From: an uncultured Bifidobacterium sp.
Lineage (GTDB): Bacteria; Actinomycetota; Actinomycetes; Actinomycetales; Bifidobacteriaceae
Assembly: GCA_937876495.1 (NCBI GenBank)
Contig: CALEGL010000318.1
Location: 1 to 25,849 of the forward strand
Direction: 5' to 3'
Length of the DNA: 25,849 bases
In this document: piece by piece, positions 7,673 through 15,656 of the stretch
How the letters are laid out: each line of letters opens with the position of its first letter
Numbering within the stretch: the first letter of the stretch is position 1
Translations under genes and position numbers: made by a program
Notes under the pieces: model-generated
The model's input: the letters and a program-made list of their open reading frames with translations, nothing else
The model's database searches: none
What the model was told of the DNA's origin: nothing

Positions 7673-9115
7673 TCAGTGCACATACCAGTAGAGCGAAGCG
7701 TTCGAGATGATGCGATAGCTCACGATCCACTCACCTACGGCGTTCATCTCCGAGATGCGGATCGTGTCCCCTGACAACACCTGCTCGACCACGGCCACAT
7801 GACCGTAGACGGCTGCGGCTCCCGCCTGACCCGGCAGGAAGGAGATGGCTGCGCCAACCTGGGGGGTGTGGTCGACACGCAGTCCGTACGCCGGCGCATT
7901 CCGCCACCAGTCGCCCCCGTTCCCGAGATGCGAGGGAGTTCCTATGCCCATCTGCTTGCGACGTTCATAGGCCCAATACGTGCATTGTCCGCCGACATAG
8001 CCGTTGCCGTTATCACCATTGCTGGTGCCCTGTCCTCCGGTGGTCCCTGAGGAGGAGGACGACGACGACGAAGACGACGACGAAGACGACGACGAAGAAG
8101 AAGACGAAGACGAGGAAGAGGACGACGACGAAGACGACGACGAAGAAGAAGACGAAGACGACGACGAGGAGGACGAGGACGAGGACGACACGCTGCTGGC
8201 CTGCTGCTCGCCGCTGCTGACCGTGGCGGCGGCGGCGGCCTGTTGGGCGGCCCACTGACGGTTGTAGGAATCAAGCTGTGATTCAAGCAGAACGGTCTGA
8301 GCCGCCTGCCGCGCGACCGAACTGTTCAGCTGTCCGCACGCTGCGGACAACTCCTTGCGTTCCGCCTCACCCTGTTGCCGCAGCTTATCGAGCGCATTGC
8401 GCTTGGCCTTGGCCGCATCCGCGGCTTCCTGAGCAGCCTGCGATCGGCGGTCAGCAGCCTTCTTGAGCTGGGCAACCTCCTTCTCGATGGCCTTGAGCCT
8501 CTCACCACGGTTCATTGAGATGTTCAGGGTCGTCGCTGCATCTGAAGCCGCATTGGACTCGTTCCGCGCCAGCGCATCACGAGACTGCATCGACTGGATG
8601 AAATCCTGCGTGCTCGTCGAGCCTACGACGATGCTTATGATGTCCGAGGCCGTGGAGCCATGCATGTCATCGCGAGCCACCTGCGCCACGGCCGCACGGG
8701 CATCGTCGTAATCCTCACCGGATTTCTTGATCTGACGCCGTAGCGACTCCTCGTCCTTCTGAGCCGCATTCAACCGCTCACGGGCCGCCGCGGCCTCATC
8801 CTTAGCGGCCGCCGCGGCATCGTTCGCGGCCGTCACGGCCTTCTGAGCCGCGGGAATCTTGTTGTTGGTCAGATCATCGAGCTCGACGATCTTCTCAGCA
8901 AGCTGCGCATTCACCCCGGACAGCTGAGAACGCAGAGTCGCCTCCCGTTCAGCACTGCTTTGCGCCTGGCTTTTCGCGCTGGCGATGTCGCTCGACGTCA
9001 CGGCCTGTGCGACTTCGCCAGGGGCGATGACGGGAACCGTAACCGTCCCGAGAAGCAGAGAGGCCGTGACGCATGCAGCTGCAACACCAGCTCGGACCGA
9101 TGCGTGGGTCGTCAT
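7673..9115 (-). CDS. Secreted coiled-coil CHAP-domain peptidoglycan hydrolase (PcsB-like layout)
   Basis: Predicted secreted amidase/endopeptidase that cuts peptidoglycan. The 480-residue precursor has a signal peptide with a likely cleavage after AQA at residue 38, an Ala/Lys/Glu-rich coiled coil to about residue 300, a run of 47 serines (310-356), a Gly/Thr/Asn linker and a C-terminal CHAP domain. In CHAP the catalytic pair is Cys378 (GGQCTYWAYERR) and His439 (YGHVAVVE), with Glu456/Asn458 as the likely polar partners. The ATG at 9115 has AAGGAG about 9 nt upstream; a GTG at 9163 would put charged residues before the signal and is rejected. Coiled coil plus CHAP resembles streptococcal PcsB, which is controlled by FtsEX, and ftsEX is immediately upstream here. 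The cleavage specificity is not visible. Confidence 0.92.
   Translation of the reverse strand: MTTHASVRAGVAAACVTASLLLGTVTVPVIAPGEVAQAVTSSDIASAKSQAQSSAEREATLRSQLSGVNAQLAEKIVELDDLTNNKIPAAQKAVTAANDAAAAAKDEAAAARERLNAAQKDEESLRRQIKKSGEDYDDARAAVAQVARDDMHGSTASDIISIVVGSTSTQDFIQSMQSRDALARNESNAASDAATTLNISMNRGERLKAIEKEVAQLKKAADRRSQAAQEAADAAKAKRNALDKLRQQGEAERKELSAACGQLNSSVARQAAQTVLLESQLDSYNRQWAAQQAAAAATVSSGEQQASSVSSSSSSSSSSSSSSSSSSSSSSSSSSSSSSSSSSSSSSSSSSSSSSSGTTGGQGTSNGDNGNGYVGGQCTYWAYERRKQMGIGTPSHLGNGGDWWRNAPAYGLRVDHTPQVGAAISFLPGQAGAAAVYGHVAVVEQVLSGDTIRISEMNAVGEWIVSYRIISNASLYWYVH
8048..8188 (-). repeat. Coding low-complexity tract for 47 consecutive serines
   Basis: All 47 codons are TCN (mainly TCG and TCT, with some TCC and one TCA); none is AGC or AGT. 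A 41-bp direct repeat (8073-8113 and 8121-8161, offset 48) lies inside, indicating growth by duplication or slippage. Changes by whole triplets would keep the frame, so the length may differ among strains. Confidence 0.95.
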
Positions 9116-9163
9116 CAGCGAGGTTCTCCTTCCGTCGGCTCCTCCATGAGTCCGCCACCCCAC

Positions 9164-9192
9164 ACCATAGCAGCCGTTCCCTCAAGAGCGAA
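9164..9192 (-). promoter_or_regulatory. Candidate promoter for the CHAP hydrolase
   Basis: On the minus strand TTCGCT (9192-9187), 17 bp and TATGGT (9169-9164) lie in the 121-nt gap between ftsX and the CHAP start, giving a leader of roughly 40 nt. This would let the hydrolase be expressed apart from ftsEX. The -35 match is only partial. Confidence 0.4.
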
Positions 9193-9236
9193 CACGACAA
9201 GCAGGCACGGATCCCATGGAATGGTCGAAACCGGGA

Positions 9237-10160
9237 TCACGCCTTGAGATACCGATGCAGGGAGACCGCGGACGCCAGTGAAGACAACAGTATCGCCCCG
9301 ACCATGAGGAAGGGCGACATCATCAGAACGGTCTGTCTGTCGATGAAAGGCATCCAGGACACCGATTTCGAGAGATTGTCGGTGACGAACACCCTTACGA
9401 TGCCGGCAAGCACCAGGCAGGACAGAGCGGATCCGACAAGTGATGCGATGGCTCCTTCGAGGATGAAAGGCAGACGGATGGTCCAGTTCGATGCCCCGAC
9501 AAGTCGCATGATCTCCGTCTCGGCACGTCGGGAGGCCGCGGACATGCGGATGGTTGTGCCCGTCAGCATCACCGCGACAAGCACCATCACCGCAGCCAGC
9601 GTCGCCGTGACCACCGTGACCTTGTTGAGGATGGAGAAGACCGGTTCAAAGATCTGACGCTGATCGCTGACCTCCTCCACCCCTGGTCTTCCTGAAAGCA
9701 CCTCGGCGACGACCTTGTACTTCTCCGGATCCTTCAGCTTGATCCAGAGAGAGTCCTGCATGTCCGCCGCCGTCAGAGTCCTGCCTTGGAATTCACCATT
9801 CGGATACTGCTTGAGGAAGGAGTTCCTGTAGAACTTCTCCCTGCTCATGTAGGTGGACTTCGCCACATAATCCCCGAGCTCCGTGCTGATCGTGGTCTGC
9901 AGGTCGTTGATCTGCGCCTTCGTCGCAGCCTTGCCGCTGGCACAGTTCGCGGACTGGCTCGTACCGTCGGGACACATCCATACGACGATCTCGACCTCCT
10001 GATACCAGGACTCCTTGGCCTTGGTGATCTGCGCCTGCGCCAAGACCGAAGCACCGATGAACAGGAACGAGATGAACGTCACCAGGGTCACGGACAGAAC
10101 CATGGGGATGTTCCGCGTGAAGCTGGTCCAGATCTCGGACAGAACGAACCTCAGTCTCAT
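9237..10160 (-). CDS. ftsX: Cell division protein FtsX
   Basis: Membrane partner of FtsE; together they form an ABC-type complex at the septum that controls cell-wall hydrolases. The 307 residues follow FtsX topology: a short cytoplasmic N-terminus (RLRFVLSEIWTSFTRNIPM), a first span about residues 20-42, a large extracellular loop to about residue 180, then three more spans with ASRRAETEIMRLVGAS in the cytoplasmic loop between spans 2 and 3. The extracellular loop carries Cys63 and Cys73, a possible disulfide. Its ATG overlaps the ftsE stop by four bases (ATGA, 10157-10160), so translation is probably coupled. The adjacent CHAP protein is the likely target of the extracellular loop. Confidence 0.96.
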   Translation of the reverse strand: MRLRFVLSEIWTSFTRNIPMVLSVTLVTFISFLFIGASVLAQAQITKAKESWYQEVEIVVWMCPDGTSQSANCASGKAATKAQINDLQTTISTELGDYVAKSTYMSREKFYRNSFLKQYPNGEFQGRTLTAADMQDSLWIKLKDPEKYKVVAEVLSGRPGVEEVSDQRQIFEPVFSILNKVTVVTATLAAVMVLVAVMLTGTTIRMSAASRRAETEIMRLVGASNWTIRLPFILEGAIASLVGSALSCLVLAGIVRVFVTDNLSKSVSWMPFIDRQTVLMMSPFLMVGAILLSSLASAVSLHRYLKA

Positions 10161-11446
10161 TGCCGAACCTCCCTGGACGCCTCATCCGTCGAATCCCCGG
10201 CATGCCCGGCCGCCCCGTCGGAGGGTCGCTCCACCGGAGGAGGCGGGGGAACGAGAAGATCCATATCCTCGCCTTTCCCGGCCGCCCTCGGCGACGAAGC
10301 GGACTCCCCGGAGGCACCGTTCGCGTGATTCCCGTCGGACTCCCCGGAGGCAACGCAGACACCCTCCGAGGTGTCGGTCGACGCCTCGGCGGGAACACCG
10401 GACGCCGCATCCGCTGACCTCTGAGGACCTTGCGTCACAGGGGTCTGCAACGCGGCGACCGATACCGCATCGACGGTCCGGCCCTTCTCCTCCGCCGAGG
10501 GGCCCGTCTGCGCATGCCCCTCCTCTGATTCGGAGGCTGCGGGTGCGGAAGCGTCCTCCATCAGACCCTTCCCCCACGTCATGGTCGTCTCGGCCGACTG
10601 GAACGCCTGGCCGTAGCGTCCGGTGCGTCCGGAATGCATGGCCGTGGCCAGACGGGCTATCCCGTCATCCGCCCCGACTCCCCCGGTGGCGGGAAGCACA
10701 CCATGGACGGCGGTGCTCGGCGCATGAGTCGGCGCGGCGGTATCGGGATAGTACAGGGAGGAATCATAGGATCCGTTCCTCTCGTCGCGCACGATGGAAC
10801 CCTCATGCAGTTCGATGACGCGCTTGCGCATGGAGTTGACGATCTCCTCGTTATGCGTGGCCATGACGATGGTGGTTCCCGAACGGTTGATGGCGTCCAA
10901 CACTTCCATGATGCCCAGTGACGTCGTGGGGTCAAGATTCCCGGTGGGCTCGTCCGCAAGGAGAATCTGCGGATGGTTGACGTAGGCGCGTGCGATGGCG
11001 ACGCGCTGCGCCTCGCCTCCGGACAGCTCATGCGGATAGTTGCGCTCCTTGCCGGTGAGACCCACCGTGGCAATCACCTTGGGCACCAGGGCGCGGATGG
11101 TGGACCGGCTTGCGCCAATCACCTCAAGCGCGAAGGCGATGTTCTGCCACACCGTCTTGTTGTTGAGCAGCTTGTAGTCCTGGAACACGAAGCCGAGCGA
11201 CCTGCGGTAGTGCGGGACCTGCCGACTCGTCAGTCGGCGCAAATCGTTGCCGGCCACATGGATCTCCCCGCCCGTGGCCTCCTCTTCGCGCAGCAGCAGG
11301 CTGAGCAGGGTGGTCTTCCCGGACCCCGACGCGCCGACGAGGAAGACGAAGTCCCCTCTGTCGACATGCAGCGTGACATGATCCAGCGCCGGACGCGTGC
11401 CCCGCGGATAGACCTTCGAGACGTCGTCGAGGGTGATCAGCGCCAT
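10157..11446 (-). CDS. ftsE: Cell division ATP-binding protein FtsE with long C-terminal tail
   Basis: Cytoplasmic ATPase that drives FtsX. The first ~220 of 429 residues form a normal FtsE domain: Walker A GASGSGKTT (38-46), Q-loop VFQDYKLL, signature LSGGEAQR (141-148), Walker B ILLADEPTGNLD (161-172) and ATHNEEIVNSM. FtsE is usually about 230 residues; here about 200 more follow, low in hydrophobics, rich in Ala, Ser, Gly, Glu and Pro, with VPPPPPVERP near the end. The tail looks disordered and its frame runs unbroken into the ATGA overlap with ftsX, so it is probably real. The ATG at 11446 has AAGGA upstream. It follows prfB by 26 nt. The tail's role is unknown; binding of cytoplasmic division proteins is one possibility. 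Confidence 0.96.
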   Translation of the reverse strand: MALITLDDVSKVYPRGTRPALDHVTLHVDRGDFVFLVGASGSGKTTLLSLLLREEEATGGEIHVAGNDLRRLTSRQVPHYRRSLGFVFQDYKLLNNKTVWQNIAFALEVIGASRSTIRALVPKVIATVGLTGKERNYPHELSGGEAQRVAIARAYVNHPQILLADEPTGNLDPTTSLGIMEVLDAINRSGTTIVMATHNEEIVNSMRKRVIELHEGSIVRDERNGSYDSSLYYPDTAAPTHAPSTAVHGVLPATGGVGADDGIARLATAMHSGRTGRYGQAFQSAETTMTWGKGLMEDASAPAASESEEGHAQTGPSAEEKGRTVDAVSVAALQTPVTQGPQRSADAASGVPAEASTDTSEGVCVASGESDGNHANGASGESASSPRAAGKGEDMDLLVPPPPPVERPSDGAAGHAGDSTDEASREVRQ

Positions 11447-11472
11447 GGATGAGGTCCTTCCCTTGTGAGAAT

Positions 11473-12621
11473 TCAGTGCTTCGCAGATTCGGCGTCGGCC
11501 TTCTCGGCCGCCGCCTCGCGCTTCTGCTCGTGCCGCCAGCGGATGCCGGCCTCGATGAAGCCGTCGATGTCTCCATCGAACACCGCCTGCGTCTGCGAGG
11601 TCTCGTAGCCGGTGCGCAGGTCCTTGACCATCTGATAGGGATGCAGCACGTACGAACGCATCTGGTCGCCCCAGCTGGCCTTGATGTCCCCGGCGAGCTC
11701 CTTCTTCTTGCGGGCCTCCTCCTCATGCCGGAGCACGAGCAGCCGGGACTGCAGCACGGCCATGGCCGCCGCCCTGTTCTGGATCTGGCTGCGTTCGTCC
11801 TGCATGGTCACGACGATGCCGGTGGGGAAATGCGTTATGCGCACGGCGGAGTACGTCGTGTTGACGCCCTGTCCGCCGGGACCCGAGGAGCAGTAGGTGT
11901 CCACACGGATGTCGGAGTCCGGGATGTCGATATGGTCCGTGGCCTCGACGAGGGGGACGACCTCGACGGCGGCGAAGCTCGTCTGTCGGCGGCCCTGGTT
12001 GTCGAAGGGCGAGATGCGCACCAGCCGATGGGTTCCGCCCTCCACGGACAGACGGCCATAGGCGTAGGGGGCGTCCACGCGGAAGGTGGCCGACTTGATC
12101 CCGGCCTCCTCCGCATAGGAGGTGTCCATCATCGTCGTGCGGTAGCCGTGGCGCTCGGCCCAGCGCAGATACATGCGCAGCAGCATCTGGGCGAAGTCGG
12201 CCGCATCCACGCCGCCCGCTCCGGAACGGATCGTCACGACGGCTGAACGCGCGTCGTACTCGCCGTCGAGCAGGGTCTGCACCTCCATGTCGGACAGGTC
12301 CTTGTCGATGGCTTCGATCTCGCCCTTGGCCTCATCCAGGGACTCCTGGTCGGATTCCTCCTGGCCGAGCTCCACCAGGGTATGGACGTCCTCGACGCGA
12401 TGGCCGAGGTCTTCGATGCGCCGCAGCTGGGACTGTGCCGCGGACAGCCTCGTCGTCACTCGCTGGGCGGTGTCCGGGTCGTCCCACAGCCCTGGCTCCG
12501 CCGCCTTGTGCTCGAGGTCCGCGATGCGTTCCCGTAGTGCATCCGTGTCTAGAGCCTTGGACAGAAGACCATACTTGTCGTCGATTCGCCCCAGCGCCTG
12601 CGCGTAGTCGTACTCAGCCAT
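11473..12621 (-). CDS. prfB: Peptide chain release factor 2
   Basis: RF2 ends translation at UGA and UAA. The 382-residue product has the stop-codon-reading SPF tripeptide (about 204-206, in [11 protein letters not shown]) and the catalytic GGQ (about 249-251, in [11 protein letters not shown]). An N-terminal helical domain comes first. The frame is continuous: the programmed +1 frameshift at an early UGA that controls RF2 in many bacteria is absent. I choose the ATG at 12621 ([10 protein letters not shown]). The in-frame ATG at 12633 would add four residues but lies inside TATGGT, which sits 7 nt before 12621 and looks like the -10 of a leaderless transcript. It leads the ftsE-ftsX block. 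Confidence 0.96.
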   Translation of the reverse strand: MAEYDYAQALGRIDDKYGLLSKALDTDALRERIADLEHKAAEPGLWDDPDTAQRVTTRLSAAQSQLRRIEDLGHRVEDVHTLVELGQEESDQESLDEAKGEIEAIDKDLSDMEVQTLLDGEYDARSAVVTIRSGAGGVDAADFAQMLLRMYLRWAERHGYRTTMMDTSYAEEAGIKSATFRVDAPYAYGRLSVEGGTHRLVRISPFDNQGRRQTSFAAVEVVPLVEATDHIDIPDSDIRVDTYCSSGPGGQGVNTTYSAVRITHFPTGIVVTMQDERSQIQNRAAAMAVLQSRLLVLRHEEEARKKKELAGDIKASWGDQMRSYVLHPYQMVKDLRTGYETSQTQAVFDGDIDGFIEAGIRWRHEQKREAAAEKADAESAKH

Positions 12622-12628
12622 TTCCACC

Positions 12629-12634
12629 ACCATA
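12629..12634 (-). promoter_or_regulatory. Candidate -10 box for leaderless prfB
   Basis: TATGGT on the minus strand is followed by 7 nt (GGTGGAA) and the prfB ATG, the spacing expected for a leaderless actinobacterial transcript. It also argues against the ATG at 12633 as the start. No good -35 is seen. Confidence 0.4.
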
Positions 12635-12651
12635 ATCCGTCGTCATCGATT

Positions 12652-12694
12652 CGTCGTTCCCGACATAAGGCGTTCCACCGCCATCGGAACGACG
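12652..12694 (-). promoter_or_regulatory. Two-tier inverted repeat just upstream of prfB
   Basis: CGTCGTTCC (12652-12660) and GGAACGACG (12686-12694) are perfect 9-bp arms around 25 nt that contain a second small stem (GGCG 12669-12672, CGCC 12679-12682). It lies 30 nt before prfB and overlaps where a -35 box would be. It could terminate the small upstream gene, act as an operator, or be a leader structure. Confidence 0.45.
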
Positions 12695-12741
12695 CGGGAG
12701 CCACCGCATCTCCGTGCATGCTTCATACCGCCGCTGGGCCG

Positions 12742-12876
12742 TCATAATCCCGTGGACAGAGCGGGAATCACCACGGCAAGGAACATCGAGGCCACGACCA
12801 CGATGCCCACCACGCGTGCGACAAGGGTGCGCCGGCGCTCACGCCGCCGCCGTTCATCCTCCCGGTCGCCACTCAC
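12742..12876 (-). CDS. Small single-span membrane protein, 44 residues
   Basis: I do not recognise this family. A GTG start at 12876 and TGA at 12742 give 44 residues: a highly charged cytoplasmic-type N-terminus ([15 protein letters not shown], residues 2-16) followed by a hydrophobic stretch of about 20 ([20 protein letters not shown]) and a short end. Positive charges before a lone hydrophobic segment suggest a single span with the N-terminus inside. A TAGAAT hexamer lies 8 nt before the GTG, consistent with a leaderless transcript, and there is no good ribosome site. It points the same way as prfB, 120 nt upstream of it, and may be transcribed with the division block. Confidence 0.5.
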   Translation of the reverse strand: MSGDREDERRRRERRRTLVARVVGIVVVASMFLAVVIPALSTGL

Positions 12877-12884
12877 GGCCGCCC

Positions 12885-12890
12885 ATTCTA
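12885..12890 (-). promoter_or_regulatory. Candidate -10 box for the small membrane protein
   Basis: TAGAAT on the minus strand matches the consensus TATAAT at five of six bases and lies 8 nt before the GTG at 12876. A TTGACG is present upstream but only 11 bp away, too close for a normal -35. Confidence 0.35.
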
Positions 12891-13050
12891 CCGCACCGGT
12901 CCGTCAAGAACCCGGTGGCAGTCCTCCGCCAGGGAACCGCCGGAGGGGAACATCCCCCAGGACGGGGCTGCCGTCAACCGCAGTCCTCACCACGTGGAGA
13001 ACGTGGGATGGAACGGTCCGTGCGGCCTTCTCCGAGAATGCCGGCGCCGT

Positions 13051-13086
13051 GGCGGAACCGCCTCGGACGGCCACCGGCGCTACAGT
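13051..13086 (+). promoter_or_regulatory. Possible dapD promoter with inverted repeat
   Basis: TACAGT at 13081-13086 resembles a -10 box, about 88 nt before dapD. Around the expected -35 position is the inverted repeat GGCGG-AA-CCGCC (13051-13062), a possible operator. There is no recognisable -35. Confidence 0.3.
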
Positions 13087-13173
13087 TATGGCGTCGGCAA
13101 GGACGACGACTCACCCCGGGAATCCGCAGGAGCCCCGCGGGGAGGCGTCCCGAACAGCAGGGAAGGATGTGCC

Positions 13174-14169
13174 ATGAGCGAATCAGGGAACGGAAGACAG
13201 GCATGGGGATGGGGTCTGGCCTCGGTGGACTCCCAGGGAAGGACGCTGGACGCATGGTATCCCGATCCGCGACTCGGCGAGGCGCCCGCCCCGGAGTCAC
13301 GACCGGATCCCGGCTTCGGCTCGCTGACGCATGAGGAACCAGACGCCCGCGGGATCAGGCGCGTGCCCGTGTTCACGATCGCCGACCTTGACTCCCCCAT
13401 CACCGACGCCGCCGACGCGTATCTGCGTCTGCATCTGCTCAGCCTGCGGCTGGCGAAGCCGAACACGCTGAACCTCGACGGGATCTTCGAGAAGCTGGCC
13501 ACGGTCGTCTGGACCGACCACGGCCCCTTCGCCGTGGAGGACTTCGCGCTGCGTCGACGTGAGGTCGTCGAGGCCAGATCCCGGGCCGGAGGAGTGGCAG
13601 CCGGCGTCACGGTGCTGTCCGTGGACAAGTTCCCCCGCATGGTCGACTACGTCGTTCCCGACGGCGTGCGCATCGGCGACGCCGACCGCATCCGTCTCGG
13701 AGCGTATCTGTCCCCCGGCACGACGGTGATGCACGCCGGTTTCGTCAACTTCAATGCGGGGACTCTGGGCGTCTCCATGGTCGAGGGGCGCGTCTCGCAG
13801 GGCGTCGTCGTGGGCAACGGCTCGGACATCGGCGGCGGGTCCTCCATCATGGGGACGCTGTCGGGCGGCGGACGCCTGCGCAACTCCATCGGCGAGCACA
13901 GCCTGCTGGGGGCGAACGCCGGCATCGGCATTTCGCTGGGCGATGACTGCGTCGTGGAGGCCGGCCTGTACGTGACCGCCGGAACGAAGGTCACCATCCA
14001 CGACAAAGCGCGTCTCGAAGCCGGGCAGCCGCTGCAGGTGGTCAAGGCGGCCGAGCTCAGCGGCAAGGACAACATCCTTTTCATCCGCAACTCGGTGACC
14101 GGCGCCATCGAGGCGCGCTACCGCAAGGTCGGCATCGCCCTCAACACGAAGCTGCACAGCAACAACTAG
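13174..14169 (+). CDS. dapD: 2,3,4,5-tetrahydropyridine-2,6-dicarboxylate N-succinyltransferase (actinobacterial type)
   Basis: Transfers succinyl from succinyl-CoA to tetrahydrodipicolinate in the succinylase route to diaminopimelate and lysine. The 331-residue protein has an N-terminal domain to about residue 160 and then a left-handed beta-helix built from hexapeptide-like repeats ([24 protein letters not shown], then [23 protein letters not shown], then [31 protein letters not shown]). This fits the longer actinobacterial DapD form. The ATG at 13174 has GGAAGGA 6 nt upstream; an upstream in-frame ATG at 12994 gives sequence unlike the family. It is one of only two plus-strand genes and converges with gltA. 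Bifidobacteria generally have lysine or ornithine rather than diaminopimelate in their walls, so here the pathway probably serves lysine. Confidence 0.94.
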   Translation: MSESGNGRQAWGWGLASVDSQGRTLDAWYPDPRLGEAPAPESRPDPGFGSLTHEEPDARGIRRVPVFTIADLDSPITDAADAYLRLHLLSLRLAKPNTLNLDGIFEKLATVVWTDHGPFAVEDFALRRREVVEARSRAGGVAAGVTVLSVDKFPRMVDYVVPDGVRIGDADRIRLGAYLSPGTTVMHAGFVNFNAGTLGVSMVEGRVSQGVVVGNGSDIGGGSSIMGTLSGGGRLRNSIGEHSLLGANAGIGISLGDDCVVEAGLYVTAGTKVTIHDKARLEAGQPLQVVKAAELSGKDNILFIRNSVTGAIEARYRKVGIALNTKLHSNN

Positions 14170-14195
14170 GGGGCGCGCGGGACTACGTACCCCTT

Positions 14196-15491
14196 TCAGC
14201 CCCGCTGGTCCATGGGCACGTAGTCCCTCTTGGGCTCGCCCGTGTACACCTGACGGGGACGGCCGATCTTCGTCTTGGGGTCGGCAAGCATCTCACGGTA
14301 CTGGGCGATCCATCCCGGGATACGGCCGAGGGCGAACAGCGTGGTGAACATGGCGGGGTCGAATCCGATCGATCGATAGATGAGCCCTGTGTAGAAGTCC
14401 ACGTTCGGATACAGGTGGCGGGAGACGAAGTAGTCGTCGTTCATGGCGATCCTCTCAAGCTCCGTGGCCACGTCGAACAGGGCTCGCTCGTCCTGGGGAA
14501 GACGCGAGGTGTCCTCGCGCTCCATGATCATCTCGAGGTACCTGCGGGCTATCGCGGCCCGGGGGTCGTAGGACTTGTAGACGCGATGGCCGAGCCCGGA
14601 GATGCGGACGCCGTTGGACTTTGACCATTCGACGAACTCCTTGACGGACTTCCCCGAGTCGCGGATGGCCTTGAGCTGGCGGAGCACCGCTTCGTTCGCG
14701 CCTCCATGAAGCGGTCCGGACAGGGCGTTGATGCCCGCGGCTATGGCCGAGTAGAGGTTCGCATGGGCGCTGCCGGCGATGCGCACCACCGAGGTGGAGC
14801 AGTTCTGCTCATGGTCGGCGTGGATGATGAGCAGGCGTCCCAGGGCATGCACGTACAATGGGTCGGATTCGAAGGGCTCGTAGGGCACGGCGAAGCACAT
14901 GCGCAGGAAGTCGTCGACGTAGCCGCGCGAATAGTCGGGGAACAGCATGGGCTCGTCGCGGCGGCGCCTGAAGATGTAGCTGACGATGGTCCGCGCCTTG
15001 GCCATGATGATGGTGGCCGCCTCGTCGAGCTGGTCGGAGTCGGACACGTCGGTGGTGTCCGGGTAGAAGGTCGCCAGGGCGTTGACGGCCGAGGCGAGCA
15101 TGCTCATGGGATGCGCGGTGCGCGGGAACGACCCCATGAAGGTGCGGAAGTCCTCACCGACCATCGTGCGATGGTTGATGGCCGAGCAGAATCGGTCGTA
15201 CTGCTCCCTCGTGGGCAGCTCGCCGTGCCTCAGCAGCCAGGCGACCTCGAGGAAGTCGGACTTCTCGCACAGCTGCTCAATCGGATAGCCGCGGTATCGG
15301 AGGATCGAGTTCGCCCCATCGATGTAGGTGATCCTCGACTCGCACTGGGCAGTCGTGAGGAAGCCCGGGTCGAGCGTCACCCAGCCGTCGTTGCGCAGTC
15401 CGGAGACGACGATGCCGTCGGGTCCTTCGGTGGCCTTGACGACAGGAAGGGAGAACGTGGTCGAATCCACCTCCAGATGCGCCGTCGCCAT
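14196..15491 (-). CDS. gltA: Citrate synthase
   Basis: Condenses acetyl-CoA and oxaloacetate to citrate. The 431-residue protein is type II-like: an N-terminal part with ITYIDGANSILRYRGYPIEQL, the substrate-binding HADHEQNCSTS (224-234), and the catalytic residues His262 (GPLHGGANEA), His302 (GLGHRVYKSYDPRA) and Asp365 (NVDFYTG), equivalent to E. coli His264, His305 and Asp362. The ATG at 15491 has GGGGAG about 8 nt upstream; an in-frame ATG at 15533 is rejected because it lies 5' of that site. No other TCA-cycle gene is nearby. In organisms of this kind the enzyme probably feeds 2-oxoglutarate and glutamate synthesis rather than a full cycle. TATAAG and repeated TGATA(TA)CC motifs lie in its AT-richer leader (about 15511-15545). 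Confidence 0.96.
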   Translation of the reverse strand: MATAHLEVDSTTFSLPVVKATEGPDGIVVSGLRNDGWVTLDPGFLTTAQCESRITYIDGANSILRYRGYPIEQLCEKSDFLEVAWLLRHGELPTREQYDRFCSAINHRTMVGEDFRTFMGSFPRTAHPMSMLASAVNALATFYPDTTDVSDSDQLDEAATIIMAKARTIVSYIFRRRRDEPMLFPDYSRGYVDDFLRMCFAVPYEPFESDPLYVHALGRLLIIHADHEQNCSTSVVRIAGSAHANLYSAIAAGINALSGPLHGGANEAVLRQLKAIRDSGKSVKEFVEWSKSNGVRISGLGHRVYKSYDPRAAIARRYLEMIMEREDTSRLPQDERALFDVATELERIAMNDDYFVSRHLYPNVDFYTGLIYRSIGFDPAMFTTLFALGRIPGWIAQYREMLADPKTKIGRPRQVYTGEPKRDYVPMDQRG

Positions 15492-15608
15492 ATGATCACT
15501 CCCCTTCGTCCTTATAGCCATGATGGGTATCACTCCGGTATATCATCCGATGTCTCGTCGGCGCCGTGTCGGGACCGTTCCGGCTCCCGTGGATTCGGAT
15601 GTCCCCGC

Positions 15609-15634
15609 GTGCGGCGGCGTCCGGTCCGCCGCAC
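15609..15634 (-). terminator. Terminator hairpin after map
   Basis: A perfect 9-bp stem, GTGCGGCGG (15609-15617) and CCGCCGCAC (15626-15634), has an 8-nt loop, 22 nt downstream of the map stop. There is no U-run, as is common for actinobacterial terminator hairpins. It would insulate gltA from map. Confidence 0.6.
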
Positions 15635-15656
15635 CGCGGCCGATCGGACGATCCGG

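Noticed and set aside
8004..8258. Plus-strand frame for a poly-Asp/Glu protein
   Set aside because: It is the complement of the serine-codon tract; the minus-strand CHAP gene explains it.
9210..9238. 6-bp inverted repeat GATCCC/GGGATC at the ftsX stop
   Set aside because: Short stem with a 17-nt loop overlapping the stop codon; it could easily be chance.
12540..12621. Programmed frameshift in prfB
   Set aside because: The frame is continuous from the start through GGQ, with no early in-frame UGA.
13088..13177. Short frame (28 codons) whose TGA overlaps the dapD ATG, resembling a leader peptide
   Set aside because: Its ATG lies 1 nt after the likely -10 box, so it would probably not be on the transcript, and it has no ribosome site.
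14170..14195. Terminator between convergent dapD and gltA
   Set aside because: Only a 4-bp GGGG/CCCC pairing followed by TTT is seen, too weak to call.
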